Positions 17,226 through 24,151 of a stretch of 64,000 bases of DNA are shown here, in pieces. The stretch lies in NCBI GenBank assembly GCA_047936785.1, contig CP176394.1; one strand, 5' to 3'. Made by a program: the position numbers and the translations under genes. The notes under the pieces were generated by a model. That model was not told the origin of the DNA, made no database searches, and was given only the letters and a program-made list of their open reading frames with translations. Origin of the DNA: Acidaminobacterium chupaoyuni (GTDB taxonomy: Bacteria > Bacillota > Clostridia > Oscillospirales > Butyricicoccaceae). Within the stretch, counting starts at the first letter, position 1. Each line of letters begins with the position of its first letter.

Positions 17226-17705
17226 ATGAAAAACTGGGCGATTCGTATTAAAGTTTTGATCATCAGCGGGTTGATCGGCGCCATCGGCAACTGTATTGCC
17301 ACATGGAAAGCGGGGAACCCCGTGGCCCCGTGGGCGGCGCTGCCCGCGCTGGGCGCGATGTTTCTCATCATTCTGGTGGGCTGCGCCGTGCAGGAACTGC
17401 TGGAACGCTATTGCCATATCAAGCTGCCCAAGATCTTATATATTTCCATGCTTACCATCCTGCTGAGCATCCCCGGGTTTTCACCTGTGGCGGGCTGGAT
17501 CGCGCGCGAATTTTCAAAAGTGGGCACGCTGGCCCTCTGCACCCCGATTCTGGCCTATGCAGGCATTTCCATCGGCAAGGATATGGAAAGCTTCAAAAAA
17601 CAGGGGCTTGCCATCATCTGCGTGGCGCTGATGACCTTTGTGGGCACTTATCTGGGCTCGGCCATCATCGCGCAGATCCTGCTGAAGGCCACAGGCGTGA
17701 TCTAA
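17226..17705 (+). CDS. Small integral membrane protein, likely partner of the DUF3100 protein
   Basis: This 159-residue protein has four to five predicted membrane segments and little outside the membrane. The last third (LAYAGISIGKDMESFKKQG then LMTFVGTYLGSAIIAQILL) resembles half-units of bacterial permeases of the DUF340/LysO or LrgB type. I do not recognise a named family with certainty. It follows the DUF3100 gene by 18 bases with its own GGGGGAGG site and ends at a terminator. A two-component carrier made of both proteins is inferred from size, topology and adjacency only. Confidence 0.6.
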   Translation: MKNWAIRIKVLIISGLIGAIGNCIATWKAGNPVAPWAALPALGAMFLIILVGCAVQELLERYCHIKLPKILYISMLTILLSIPGFSPVAGWIAREFSKVGTLALCTPILAYAGISIGKDMESFKKQGLAIICVALMTFVGTYLGSAIIAQILLKATGVI

Positions 17706-17736
17706 CGAGAAAAAAGGCGGGCAACGGCCGCCGGCG

Positions 17737-17768
17737 AAACCGCGGGAAAATGTTTCCCGCGGTTTTTT
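17737..17768 (+). terminator. Intrinsic terminator after the DUF3100 operon
   Basis: A perfect 13-bp stem (AAACCGCGGGAAA and its complement, 17737-17749 with 17753-17765), a three-base loop and a T tract. Confidence 0.9.
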
Positions 17769-17812
17769 GATGAAAAACAAAACGGAGATTTTTCGAAAAA
17801 AACCGCCGCATC

Positions 17813-17842
17813 TTGTAACCAAAGCAAAAAGTATGATATGAT
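17813..17842 (+). promoter_or_regulatory. Probable promoter of the VWA-protein gene
   Basis: TTGTAA (17813-17818) and TATGAT (17837-17842) are separated by 18 bases, about 80 bases before the coding start. Confidence 0.5.
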
Positions 17843-17921
17843 AGCAATAGCCGCGAAACAAAGGTTTTGCGGCGGCCAAAAGACAAAACGGTTTTGAGTT
17901 TATAAAAAAGGGAAGATGAAC

Positions 17922-19355
17922 ATGAAAAAACGCATTCTGTCACTGTTTCTTCTTTTTCTGATGCTGCCGCTCATCGGCCTGCCCGCGAAGGCCCTTTCTG
18001 TGGAGCAGGCGGGTGCCAATATGCCTGAGATCAGCCTGTTTCTGCATGACGACAACGGCATTCTGACGCAAAAGAAGGCTGAAGATTTCACCGCATCGCT
18101 GGATGGCCAGCCGCTGAAGGTGGAAAAGCTCACCCCTTCCGAAGAGGGCGTTTTTTATGTGTTCATGCTGGATATTTCACGCTCGATCCCCACGCAGCAT
18201 TTCGAAGCGGCCAAAAAGGCCGTGATGGATACCTATGCCACCCTGCGCCCCCAAGACCGCCTGGCGGTGATCTCATTCGGCGACAAGGTGACGCTGATGC
18301 TCAACGGAACAGAGGGCCGCGACGAGGCCCAGAAGGCGCTGGAAGCGCTGAAAGGCGATAACAGCTACACCAGCTTTTATGGCGCCATGAAGCTTTTGAT
18401 CGACACGGCTTCGGCCGAAAAAGAAATGCGCCGCTGCGCCGTGGTGATTTCCGACGGCATCAGCACGGGCGACGCCGACATGAGCGAAAGCGAACTGGAA
18501 CAGCTGCTGCAAAAAAGCGGCGTGGCGGTTTATGCGCTTTCCATCGATACGGCTTCCGCGCAGGATACCGAAGCATTCCGCAGCTTTATCCGCCTTTCGG
18601 GCGGCGAGCTTTACCCGTTTTCACCGGCGGATGTGGGCCAAAAGCTGAAGGGCCTGCTGGAGCGCATCGGCGGCGTGTGGCAGCTGGAGCTTTCGGCGGA
18701 ATCGAACCTTGCCGATGGTGCGGAACATACCCTCACGGTGGAAACCGCGGGCGAACAGCCCATCACCACCCAGATCACCACAAAAGACTGGATCCCCGAT
18801 GAAATCGCACCCACGCTGACCGAACAGGCGGCGGATGTTGGGGCGGGAACCATCCGTTTGACCTTCAGCGAACCGATGCTGGGGCTCGATCAGGCCGCGA
18901 ACTATCAGCTGACCGACCCGAAAGGCAAAAAAATCAGCCTCACTGTGGAATCTTCCGATGCCACCGGCGTTTTGCTGAAAGCCGAAGGGCTGAAAGAAGA
19001 AGCGGGATGGCAGCTGGAGCTTTCGGGCATCACCGACCGCTCGATGGAAAAGAACCCTCTGAAAGAAACCAAACTGAATCTGTTCGGCGCGGCGGCGGAA
19101 GAAACGAAAACCCCTGCCGAAAGCCACACACAGGCGGTGAAAAGCCAATTGCTGGGGCCGATCCTCATCATTGCCGCGGTGATCCTTGCCGTTGCGGCGG
19201 CTGTTGGCAGCGCCGTTTTTTACACGAGGCATAAAAAGCCAAAACCCGAAAAAACACAGCAGCAAAAGAATGAAAAACCCGAAACGCCCGAAACGCCCCA
19301 GACAAAAGTGCGGTTCTATTTTGAAAACCACGAAAAAAACCGCGATAAAAAATAA
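17922..19355 (+). CDS. Membrane-anchored extracellular VWA-domain protein
   Basis: The 477-residue protein has a signal peptide (KKRILSLFLLFLMLPLIGLP), then a von Willebrand A domain with the MIDAS sequence DISRS preceded by a hydrophobic strand, and the later MIDAS residues in NSYTSF and VISDG. Two beta-sandwich-like regions follow; TIRLTFSEPMLGLDQAANYQL is like the Ig-like domains that start with SEPM. A single membrane helix (LGPILIIAAVILAVAAAVGS) comes near residue 410, then a Lys/Glu/Pro-rich cytoplasmic tail. It may bind ligands or envelope partners through a metal ion; its role is unknown. ATG 17922 fits the ribosome site better than ATG 17916. Confidence 0.85.
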   Translation: MKKRILSLFLLFLMLPLIGLPAKALSVEQAGANMPEISLFLHDDNGILTQKKAEDFTASLDGQPLKVEKLTPSEEGVFYVFMLDISRSIPTQHFEAAKKAVMDTYATLRPQDRLAVISFGDKVTLMLNGTEGRDEAQKALEALKGDNSYTSFYGAMKLLIDTASAEKEMRRCAVVISDGISTGDADMSESELEQLLQKSGVAVYALSIDTASAQDTEAFRSFIRLSGGELYPFSPADVGQKLKGLLERIGGVWQLELSAESNLADGAEHTLTVETAGEQPITTQITTKDWIPDEIAPTLTEQAADVGAGTIRLTFSEPMLGLDQAANYQLTDPKGKKISLTVESSDATGVLLKAEGLKEEAGWQLELSGITDRSMEKNPLKETKLNLFGAAAEETKTPAESHTQAVKSQLLGPILIIAAVILAVAAAVGSAVFYTRHKKPKPEKTQQQKNEKPETPETPQTKVRFYFENHEKNRDKK

Positions 19356-19633
19356 AACCGGGCTTTGATACAACACGCCTCCGCTTTTGCGGCGGGCGCC
19401 CATGAGACCTGTGGAAGGAATGGTTAAAACCATTGCCTGCATTCCGGCTTGCAGGCATGATTCCGCCGCAAGGATATATCCAAATGAAATGCGCAACCGG
19501 CTTATCGCGCCCCGCGTTTTTACCCGATAGAAAAGGGATGAAGCACCGCCGTTTTCGGCAGGCTTCATCCCTTTTTTCATATCTTTGTTTGGCGGCGCGG
19601 TTTTATTTGGCGGGGGCTTTGCGCCGCGCGGAA
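19356..19633. other. Intergenic region between convergent genes, with several hairpins
   Basis: No gene was found. It contains small inverted repeats, for example AATGGTT/AACCATT near 19417-19433 and GCCTGCA/TGCAGGC near 19434-19455, and the bidirectional terminator at 19531-19575. A small structured RNA is possible, but I recognise none. Confidence 0.5.
19531..19580. terminator. Bidirectional intrinsic terminator between the VWA and RHH genes
   Basis: A perfect 14-bp stem (AAAAGGGATGAAGC, 19531-19544, with 19562-19575) has a short inner GCCG/CGGC hairpin, with T-rich flanks usable from both directions. Confidence 0.85.
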
Positions 19634-19837
19634 TCATTCCAGATCCAGCCGGGGGGGAACATCCAGTTCCTTGGGCGGGCCGCCGCCTTTTTTCTTGCGC
19701 TGGCGCACACATTCCGTCAGCAGATACTCGATCTGGCCGTTGACCGAGCGAAAATCATCCTCTGCCCAGGCGGCGACGGCATCATAAAGGGCGGGGGAAA
19801 GGCGCAGGGGAACCTGCTTTTTCTGGGCTTCACCCAT
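19634..19837 (-). CDS. Ribbon-helix-helix (Arc/CopG-like) DNA-binding protein
   Basis: The 67-residue protein has the ribbon-helix-helix plan: beta strand KKQVPLRLSPALYDAVAAWA leading into helix 1, then SVNGQIEYLLTECVRQRKKK as helix 2 with a basic end. Such proteins bind DNA as dimers and often repress their own operons. It begins three bases after the end of the SPFH gene and must be co-transcribed with it. The palindrome ATATCA-AAA-TGATAT over the operon's -10 element is a plausible operator, which is inference. No toxin-like partner is present, so this does not look like a toxin-antitoxin pair. Confidence 0.8.
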   Translation of the reverse strand: MGEAQKKQVPLRLSPALYDAVAAWAEDDFRSVNGQIEYLLTECVRQRKKKGGGPPKELDVPPRLDLE

Positions 19838-19840
19838 GGC

Positions 19841-20857
19841 TTAATAAAGGCTGCCGGAATTGACCACCGGCTGGGCGTCGCGGTTGCCGCAAAGCACCAC
19901 AAGAAGATTGGAAACCATGGCGGCCTTGCGCTCGTCATCCAGTTCGACCACCTGGTTTTCACTCAAGCGGGCAAGGGCCATTTCCACCATGCCCACAGCG
20001 CCATCGACGATCATTTTGCGGGCGTCGATGATGGCCGAAGCCTGCTGACGCTGCAGCATGACAGCCGCGATCTCGGGGGCATAGGCCAGATAAGTGATGC
20101 GCGCCTCGATGATCTCAAGGCCGGCCCCGCTCACTTTCTGCTGGATCTCATCGCGGATGCGCCGCGCCACGATCTCGCTGGAACCGCGCAGGCTGCCTTC
20201 ATCCGCCACACCGTCGCCGGTGGTATCTACATTGGGCGCCACATCATAGGGATAAACACGCACAATGTTGCGCACCGCGCTGTCGCATTGCAGCGAGAGA
20301 TATTCTTTATAGTTATCCACGGTGAAAACCGCTTTGGCCGTATCGACCACGCGCCACATCACCGCAATGCCGATTTCCACCGGGTTGCCCAGACAATCGT
20401 TGATTTTCTGGCGATTGTTGTTGAGGGTCATGACCTTCAGCGAGATTTTGTGGTTGACCATCTGGGGGGCAGAAGCGCCGGTGGTGAGCACAAGGGATTT
20501 GCCGCGATCGGCGCTATCCACATCGCCGCTCTGGTTTAAATGAGTTTTGGCGGCGGGGTTCACACTGGTGCAGAAGGGGTTGACAAAATAAAAACCCTCG
20601 CCCTTCAAAGTGCCGATGTAATTGCCGAAAAGGGTGAGCACCAAGGCTTCCTGCGGCTTGAGAACTTTCAGGCCGGGCAGCGGGAACCAGCCGATGCACA
20701 GCCAGACGATGCTCACGATCAGCCATACGGGCGAAGCGCCTTTCTCCAGCGCCATCCCGCCCAGAATGCAGCCGACCACCGCCAGCAGATAAAGGGCAAC
20801 GGTGAGCAAAAGCGCCGCCATGCCATGCTTTTTGTTATTCAGGATTTTCTCATTCAT
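19841..20857 (-). CDS. SPFH domain (stomatin/flotillin-like) membrane protein
   Basis: The 338-residue protein has two N-terminal membrane helices (about 14-60) followed by an SPFH/Band 7 domain from LKVLKPQEALVLTLFGNYIG, including GLEIIEARITYLAYAPEIAA and a C-terminal helical region with EMALARLSENQVVELDDE. SPFH proteins form large ring-shaped scaffolds in the membrane that bind proteases or organise lipids. GGAGGAA lies before the ATG. A consensus-like promoter with an overlapping palindrome lies directly upstream, and a small RHH gene follows, so the pair looks like a self-regulated membrane-stress unit. The stress link is inference. Confidence 0.9.
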   Translation of the reverse strand: MNEKILNNKKHGMAALLLTVALYLLAVVGCILGGMALEKGASPVWLIVSIVWLCIGWFPLPGLKVLKPQEALVLTLFGNYIGTLKGEGFYFVNPFCTSVNPAAKTHLNQSGDVDSADRGKSLVLTTGASAPQMVNHKISLKVMTLNNNRQKINDCLGNPVEIGIAVMWRVVDTAKAVFTVDNYKEYLSLQCDSAVRNIVRVYPYDVAPNVDTTGDGVADEGSLRGSSEIVARRIRDEIQQKVSGAGLEIIEARITYLAYAPEIAAVMLQRQQASAIIDARKMIVDGAVGMVEMALARLSENQVVELDDERKAAMVSNLLVVLCGNRDAQPVVNSGSLY

Positions 20858-20879
20858 AGAAAATTCCTCCGTTAATTTG

Positions 20880-20916
20880 ATATCAAAATGATATTACAAT
20901 GATAGAGATGTGTCAA
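20880..20916 (-). promoter_or_regulatory. Promoter of the SPFH-RHH operon with palindromic operator
   Basis: On the minus strand TTGACA (20911-20916) and TATCAT (20888-20893) are separated by 17 bases. The perfect palindrome ATATCA-AAA-TGATAT (20880-20894) covers the -10 element, and a further ATCATT copy lies in the spacer. A protein bound there would block transcription. Confidence 0.7.
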
Positions 20917-20970
20917 GAGGAAAAAGAAAAATATTTTTAAAGCCGGCGCGGCTGCGATTTTTAAAAGAAA

Positions 20971-21010
20971 AACGGGATAAAACCCGCCCAAAAGCCGGTT
21001 TTATCCCGTT
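20971..21010 (-). terminator. Intrinsic terminator downstream of the TetM-Rae1 fusion gene
   Basis: A perfect 14-bp stem (AACGGGATAAAACC, 20971-20984, with 20997-21010) is followed on the minus strand by TTTCTTTT. It lies after the tandem repeats. Confidence 0.8.
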
Positions 21011-21063
21011 TGAAAGCTGTTATGAAAAAGCAGACCCGCGAAGAAAGGAAAGAATGCTGTGGA

Positions 21064-21265
21064 GAAGCGAAACCAATAACACAAGGAGAGAAAGTAATAG
21101 AGCGTGAAACCAATATCACAAGGAGAGATTGGCTTAAAAAAGGAAAGATTGATTAAAAAAAAAGTAATAGAGCGCGAAACCAATATCCTAAGGAGAGAAT
21201 GATTTAAAAAAGAAAGTAATAGAGCGCGAAACCAATATCACAAGGAGAGATTGATTTAAAAAAGG
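21064..21265. repeat. Tandem repeat of about 52 bases (three full copies, one partial)
   Basis: Copies begin at 21091, 21161 and 21213, with a partial copy from 21064. Each contains GTAATAGAGCGCGAAACC, then CAATATCACAAGGAGAGA and an A-rich tail. The last two are exactly 52 bases apart. The copy at 21091 has an extra 18 bases that duplicate its own tail. The last copy runs into the 3' end of the TetM-Rae1 fusion gene and includes its stop codon (21256-21258). No spacers are present, so it is not a CRISPR array. Confidence 0.85.
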
Positions 21266-23832
21266 AGGGAGCGCAGCTCGGCTTCTACGGTTTGCACTTC
21301 CTGCAAAAAATCGCGGGCAGAAACGCGCAGAGCGCCGTGGCCGAGGATGATGAGCTGTTCCGCGCCATCGGAAGTCGCCACGCGCACGCGGCTGCGCCGG
21401 CCCAGCTCGTGGGTCACCTTTTCGATATACATATCGGCGGTTTCGGCTTCTTTGGTGTAAACCACGCTGATGTTATGCACCTTTTCCACACTGCCGAGGT
21501 TGCCTTTGATCTTATAGGCGTCAAACACCAGAATCACTTCGCAGCGGCGGTAAGCCTGATAGTTGCAAAGGATGTTTATCAGCTTTTCGCGGGCGACATC
21601 CATGCTTTCGCGGGCCAAAGCGTTCAAAGAATCCCATGCGAAGATGATGTTGTAACCATCCACCAGAAGATATTCGGGGCCGGTGGGCCGCGGCGCGGCG
21701 CGCAGAGCCGCGGTGGTCTCGGCGGAATCTTTGGGCGAAGCAAACGCCTTGCGCTTGTCGCGGCGGATGGGGCCATAGGTTCGCTCGAAAATCGCCATCA
21801 GCTCGGCGTCTTCTTCCAAAGTGGCGTAATAAGCGGCGGCGCTGCGGCGGGGAAGATCGGGCGAAAGGCTTTCTTCGGCCTCGGCCTCTTTCGGGGGGCT
21901 GTAAGCGGGCAGATGCATCTGCCGCTCCACCTGATCCCACTTCACGGTGAAGCCCGCCCCATGAGCGCAGAAAACAGAATCCGCGGTGTTTTCCACATCG
22001 GCGTCGCAATCATAGGCGATCTCGCGGATGACCTCTTCGGCCGTGTGGCAGGGCGCATATTCCAGAAACGAGCAAAACAGCCGCCCTTTTCCGCGGGTGT
22101 AACCCATGACCTCGGCGGCATAATCGCGCAGGGCCGCCACGGGCGCGCTGCCTTTCAGCAAAGCGCTGTCGTTATCCAAAGCGGGCTGACCGAATTTGGC
22201 GTTCATGCGCTGAAGGTCGCTCATGGCGCGGCCCAGATTTTCGGCGGGCAGCTCCAGCCGGAAAGAATACCACGGTTCCAATAAAATGCTTTGCGCGCGG
22301 CGCAGCCCCTGGCGCAGGGCGCGATAGGTGGCCTGGCGAAAATCGCCGCCTTCGGTGTGTTTCACATGGGCGCGCCCCGCCACCAGCGTGATCTTCATAT
22401 CGGTGATGGGTGAACCGGTGAGCACGCCCAGATGCGTTTTTTCTTCCAGATGGGTCAGAACCAGCCGCTGCCAGCTTTTTTCCAGCTGGTCTTCACGGCA
22501 GGCGGAAGCGAACTGCAACCCGCTGCCCCGCGGCAGGGGTTCCAAAAGCAGATGCACTTCGGCATAGTGGCGAAGCGGCTCGAAATGGCCCACGCCTTCC
22601 ACCGGCGCGGCGATGGTCTCTTTATAAACAATGCTGCCCTGATCGAACCCCACCTGCAAGCCGAAACGCTCGGCCAGAAGGGTTTGCAGAATTTCAAGCT
22701 GGATCTGCCCCATCAGCTGCAAATGCAGCTGCCCCAGCTGTTCGTTCCACATCACATGCAGCTCGGGGTCTTCTTCCTCCATGCGCCGAAGGGCTTTCAG
22801 CGCGGCGTGCACATCCGCCTGCGGGGGCAGCAGAACGCGATAGGTCAACACGGGTTCCAGCATCGGCAGGCCTGTGTCTTCTTCGGCCCCCAGCCCCTGC
22901 CCCGGATAGGTTTGGCTCAGCCCCGTCACGGCGCAGACGGCGCCCGCTTCGGCCTGGGGCACGGTTTGGAATTTCGCGCCGGAATACAGGCGGATCTGAT
23001 CGACCTTTTCACTGAGCGCTTCGCCCGAAGCGGTTTTCATGGCCAGCAGCTCTTTCACTTTCAAAACGCCGCCCGTGATCTTCAAATGGGTCAGGCGGCC
23101 GCCCTGCTCATCCTCGCTGATTTTAAAGACTTTTGCCGCGAAATGTTCCCATGGCTGGGGCTGGCGGGTGTTTTCTTCCAGACAGGCCAAAAGCGCTTCG
23201 ATGCCTTCCATCTTCAGCGCGGAACCGAAATAACAGGGGAAGACCCGCCGCCGCGCAATGGCGGTGATCAGCTGGTCGGCCGTCAGCGCGCCATGCTCTA
23301 AATAACCCGCCATCAGCGTTTCATCGCAAAGGGCCAGCGCTTCCCAAAGCTCGGCGTTTTCCGCGCCGAAATCCACACAGGCTTCGGAAAGGCGCTTTTT
23401 CAGATTTTCCATCAGCGCCTGCCGCCCCGGCCCGGGCAGATCCATTTTATTGATGAAAAGAATGGTGGGAATGCGATAACGGCGCAACAGCTGCCAAAGG
23501 GTCTCGGTGTGGCTCTGCACGCCGTCTGTTCCGCTGATGACCAGAATGGCGTAATCCAGCGCCTGCAGGGTGCGTTCCATCTCGGCGCCGAAATCGGCGT
23601 GGCCGGGGGTATCCAGCAGGGTGATCTCGGCCCCGGGCAGCGTCATGCGCGCCTGTTTCGAAAAAATGGTGATGCCGCGCTCTTTTTCCAGCGCGTAAGA
23701 ATCGAGGAACGCATCGCCGTGATCTACCCGCCCCGCTTTGCGCAGCTGGCCCGAGCGATAAAGCATCGCTTCGGCCAGCGTTGTCTTGCCCGAATCCACA
23801 TGGGCCAAAATGCCAATTGCCAGTCGTTTCAT
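21256..23832 (-). CDS. TetM-like ribosomal GTPase fused to a C-terminal Rae1/YacP-like NYN nuclease domain
   Basis: The 858-residue protein joins two ribosome-directed modules. Residues 1 to about 650 are an EF-G/TetM-like translational GTPase: P-loop AHVDSGKTT (10-18), ERGIT (51-55), DTPGHADF (74-81), NKMD (128-131), then EF-G-like domains. Residues 720-858 match Rae1/YacP: LLVDGYNIIFAW, VFDAYK (Asp 771), ETAD (797-800) and TSDGAEQ. Rae1 of Bacillus cuts mRNA in the ribosomal A site, the site TetM proteins enter. A coupled rescue or mRNA-cleavage factor is therefore inferred. Databases often name such proteins tetracycline resistance factors, which is not shown by the sequence. It has its own promoter. 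Confidence 0.9.
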   Translation of the reverse strand: MKRLAIGILAHVDSGKTTLAEAMLYRSGQLRKAGRVDHGDAFLDSYALEKERGITIFSKQARMTLPGAEITLLDTPGHADFGAEMERTLQALDYAILVISGTDGVQSHTETLWQLLRRYRIPTILFINKMDLPGPGRQALMENLKKRLSEACVDFGAENAELWEALALCDETLMAGYLEHGALTADQLITAIARRRVFPCYFGSALKMEGIEALLACLEENTRQPQPWEHFAAKVFKISEDEQGGRLTHLKITGGVLKVKELLAMKTASGEALSEKVDQIRLYSGAKFQTVPQAEAGAVCAVTGLSQTYPGQGLGAEEDTGLPMLEPVLTYRVLLPPQADVHAALKALRRMEEEDPELHVMWNEQLGQLHLQLMGQIQLEILQTLLAERFGLQVGFDQGSIVYKETIAAPVEGVGHFEPLRHYAEVHLLLEPLPRGSGLQFASACREDQLEKSWQRLVLTHLEEKTHLGVLTGSPITDMKITLVAGRAHVKHTEGGDFRQATYRALRQGLRRAQSILLEPWYSFRLELPAENLGRAMSDLQRMNAKFGQPALDNDSALLKGSAPVAALRDYAAEVMGYTRGKGRLFCSFLEYAPCHTAEEVIREIAYDCDADVENTADSVFCAHGAGFTVKWDQVERQMHLPAYSPPKEAEAEESLSPDLPRRSAAAYYATLEEDAELMAIFERTYGPIRRDKRKAFASPKDSAETTAALRAAPRPTGPEYLLVDGYNIIFAWDSLNALARESMDVAREKLINILCNYQAYRRCEVILVFDAYKIKGNLGSVEKVHNISVVYTKEAETADMYIEKVTHELGRRSRVRVATSDGAEQLIILGHGALRVSARDFLQEVQTVEAELRSLLF

Positions 23833-23877
23833 ATTCTCTTCCCATTCCGATAAGATTCTTTTGAAACCATGCTTCCT

Positions 23878-23906
23878 ATTATAAAGGGTCTTGGGCGCAA
23901 ATGCAA
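23878..23906 (-). promoter_or_regulatory. Sigma-A promoter of the TetM-Rae1 fusion gene
   Basis: On the minus strand TTGCAT (23901-23906) and a perfect TATAAT (23878-23883) are separated by 17 bases, about 45 bases before the ATG. Confidence 0.75.
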
Positions 23907-23991
23907 TTTGCGGGCGCTATTTGGTGAAAAGCCGCAAAAAACTTGAAAAAAAAGTAAAAAAAGGCAAAACCTGTACCATAGGACAGTTCTC

Positions 23992-24019
23992 TTGGCAAAA
24001 AAAGGTGATATACTATAAA
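23992..24019 (+). promoter_or_regulatory. Probable promoter of the type IV pilus operon
   Basis: TTGGCA (23992-23997) and TATAAA (24014-24019) are separated by 16 bases and lie about 130 bases before the first pilB start candidate. Confidence 0.55.
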
Positions 24020-24151
24020 GTTGTGAAATAAAGACCTTTATCAGTCACAAAAGCAAAAAGAAGAAAATAAAATCGGGAAATATGTAACCGGGCGAAGAGG
24101 GAGCCGGCGGTTGGGAACCATCGTTCAGCATTGATTTTTTCGGGGGAAACC

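Larger units (their letters stand above)
23833..24151. other. Divergent intergenic region before the pilus operon
   Basis: It holds the minus-strand promoter at 23878-23906, the plus-strand promoter at 23992-24019 and a pilB leader of about 125 bases. The leader has a GC-rich segment with AACCG/CGGTT pairing (about 24085-24112). I looked for cyclic-di-GMP and cobalamin riboswitch motifs and did not find a convincing one. Confidence 0.5.

Noticed and set aside
19634..20857. Toxin-antitoxin pair
   Set aside because: The RHH protein looks like an antitoxin-type repressor, but its partner is a 338-residue SPFH scaffold, not a toxin.
21064..21265. Possible CRISPR array
   Set aside because: The units are contiguous 52-mers without unique spacers, and no cas genes are near.
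21256..23832. True tetracycline resistance gene
   Set aside because: The GTPase is TetM-like, but the added Rae1-like nuclease, chromosomal composition and own promoter suggest a housekeeping ribosome factor; resistance cannot be claimed from sequence.
24020..24150. Riboswitch (cyclic di-GMP or cobalamin) before pilB
   Set aside because: Only weak pairings and no consensus blocks such as ACGCAAAGC were found, unlike the leader at 56.8 kb.
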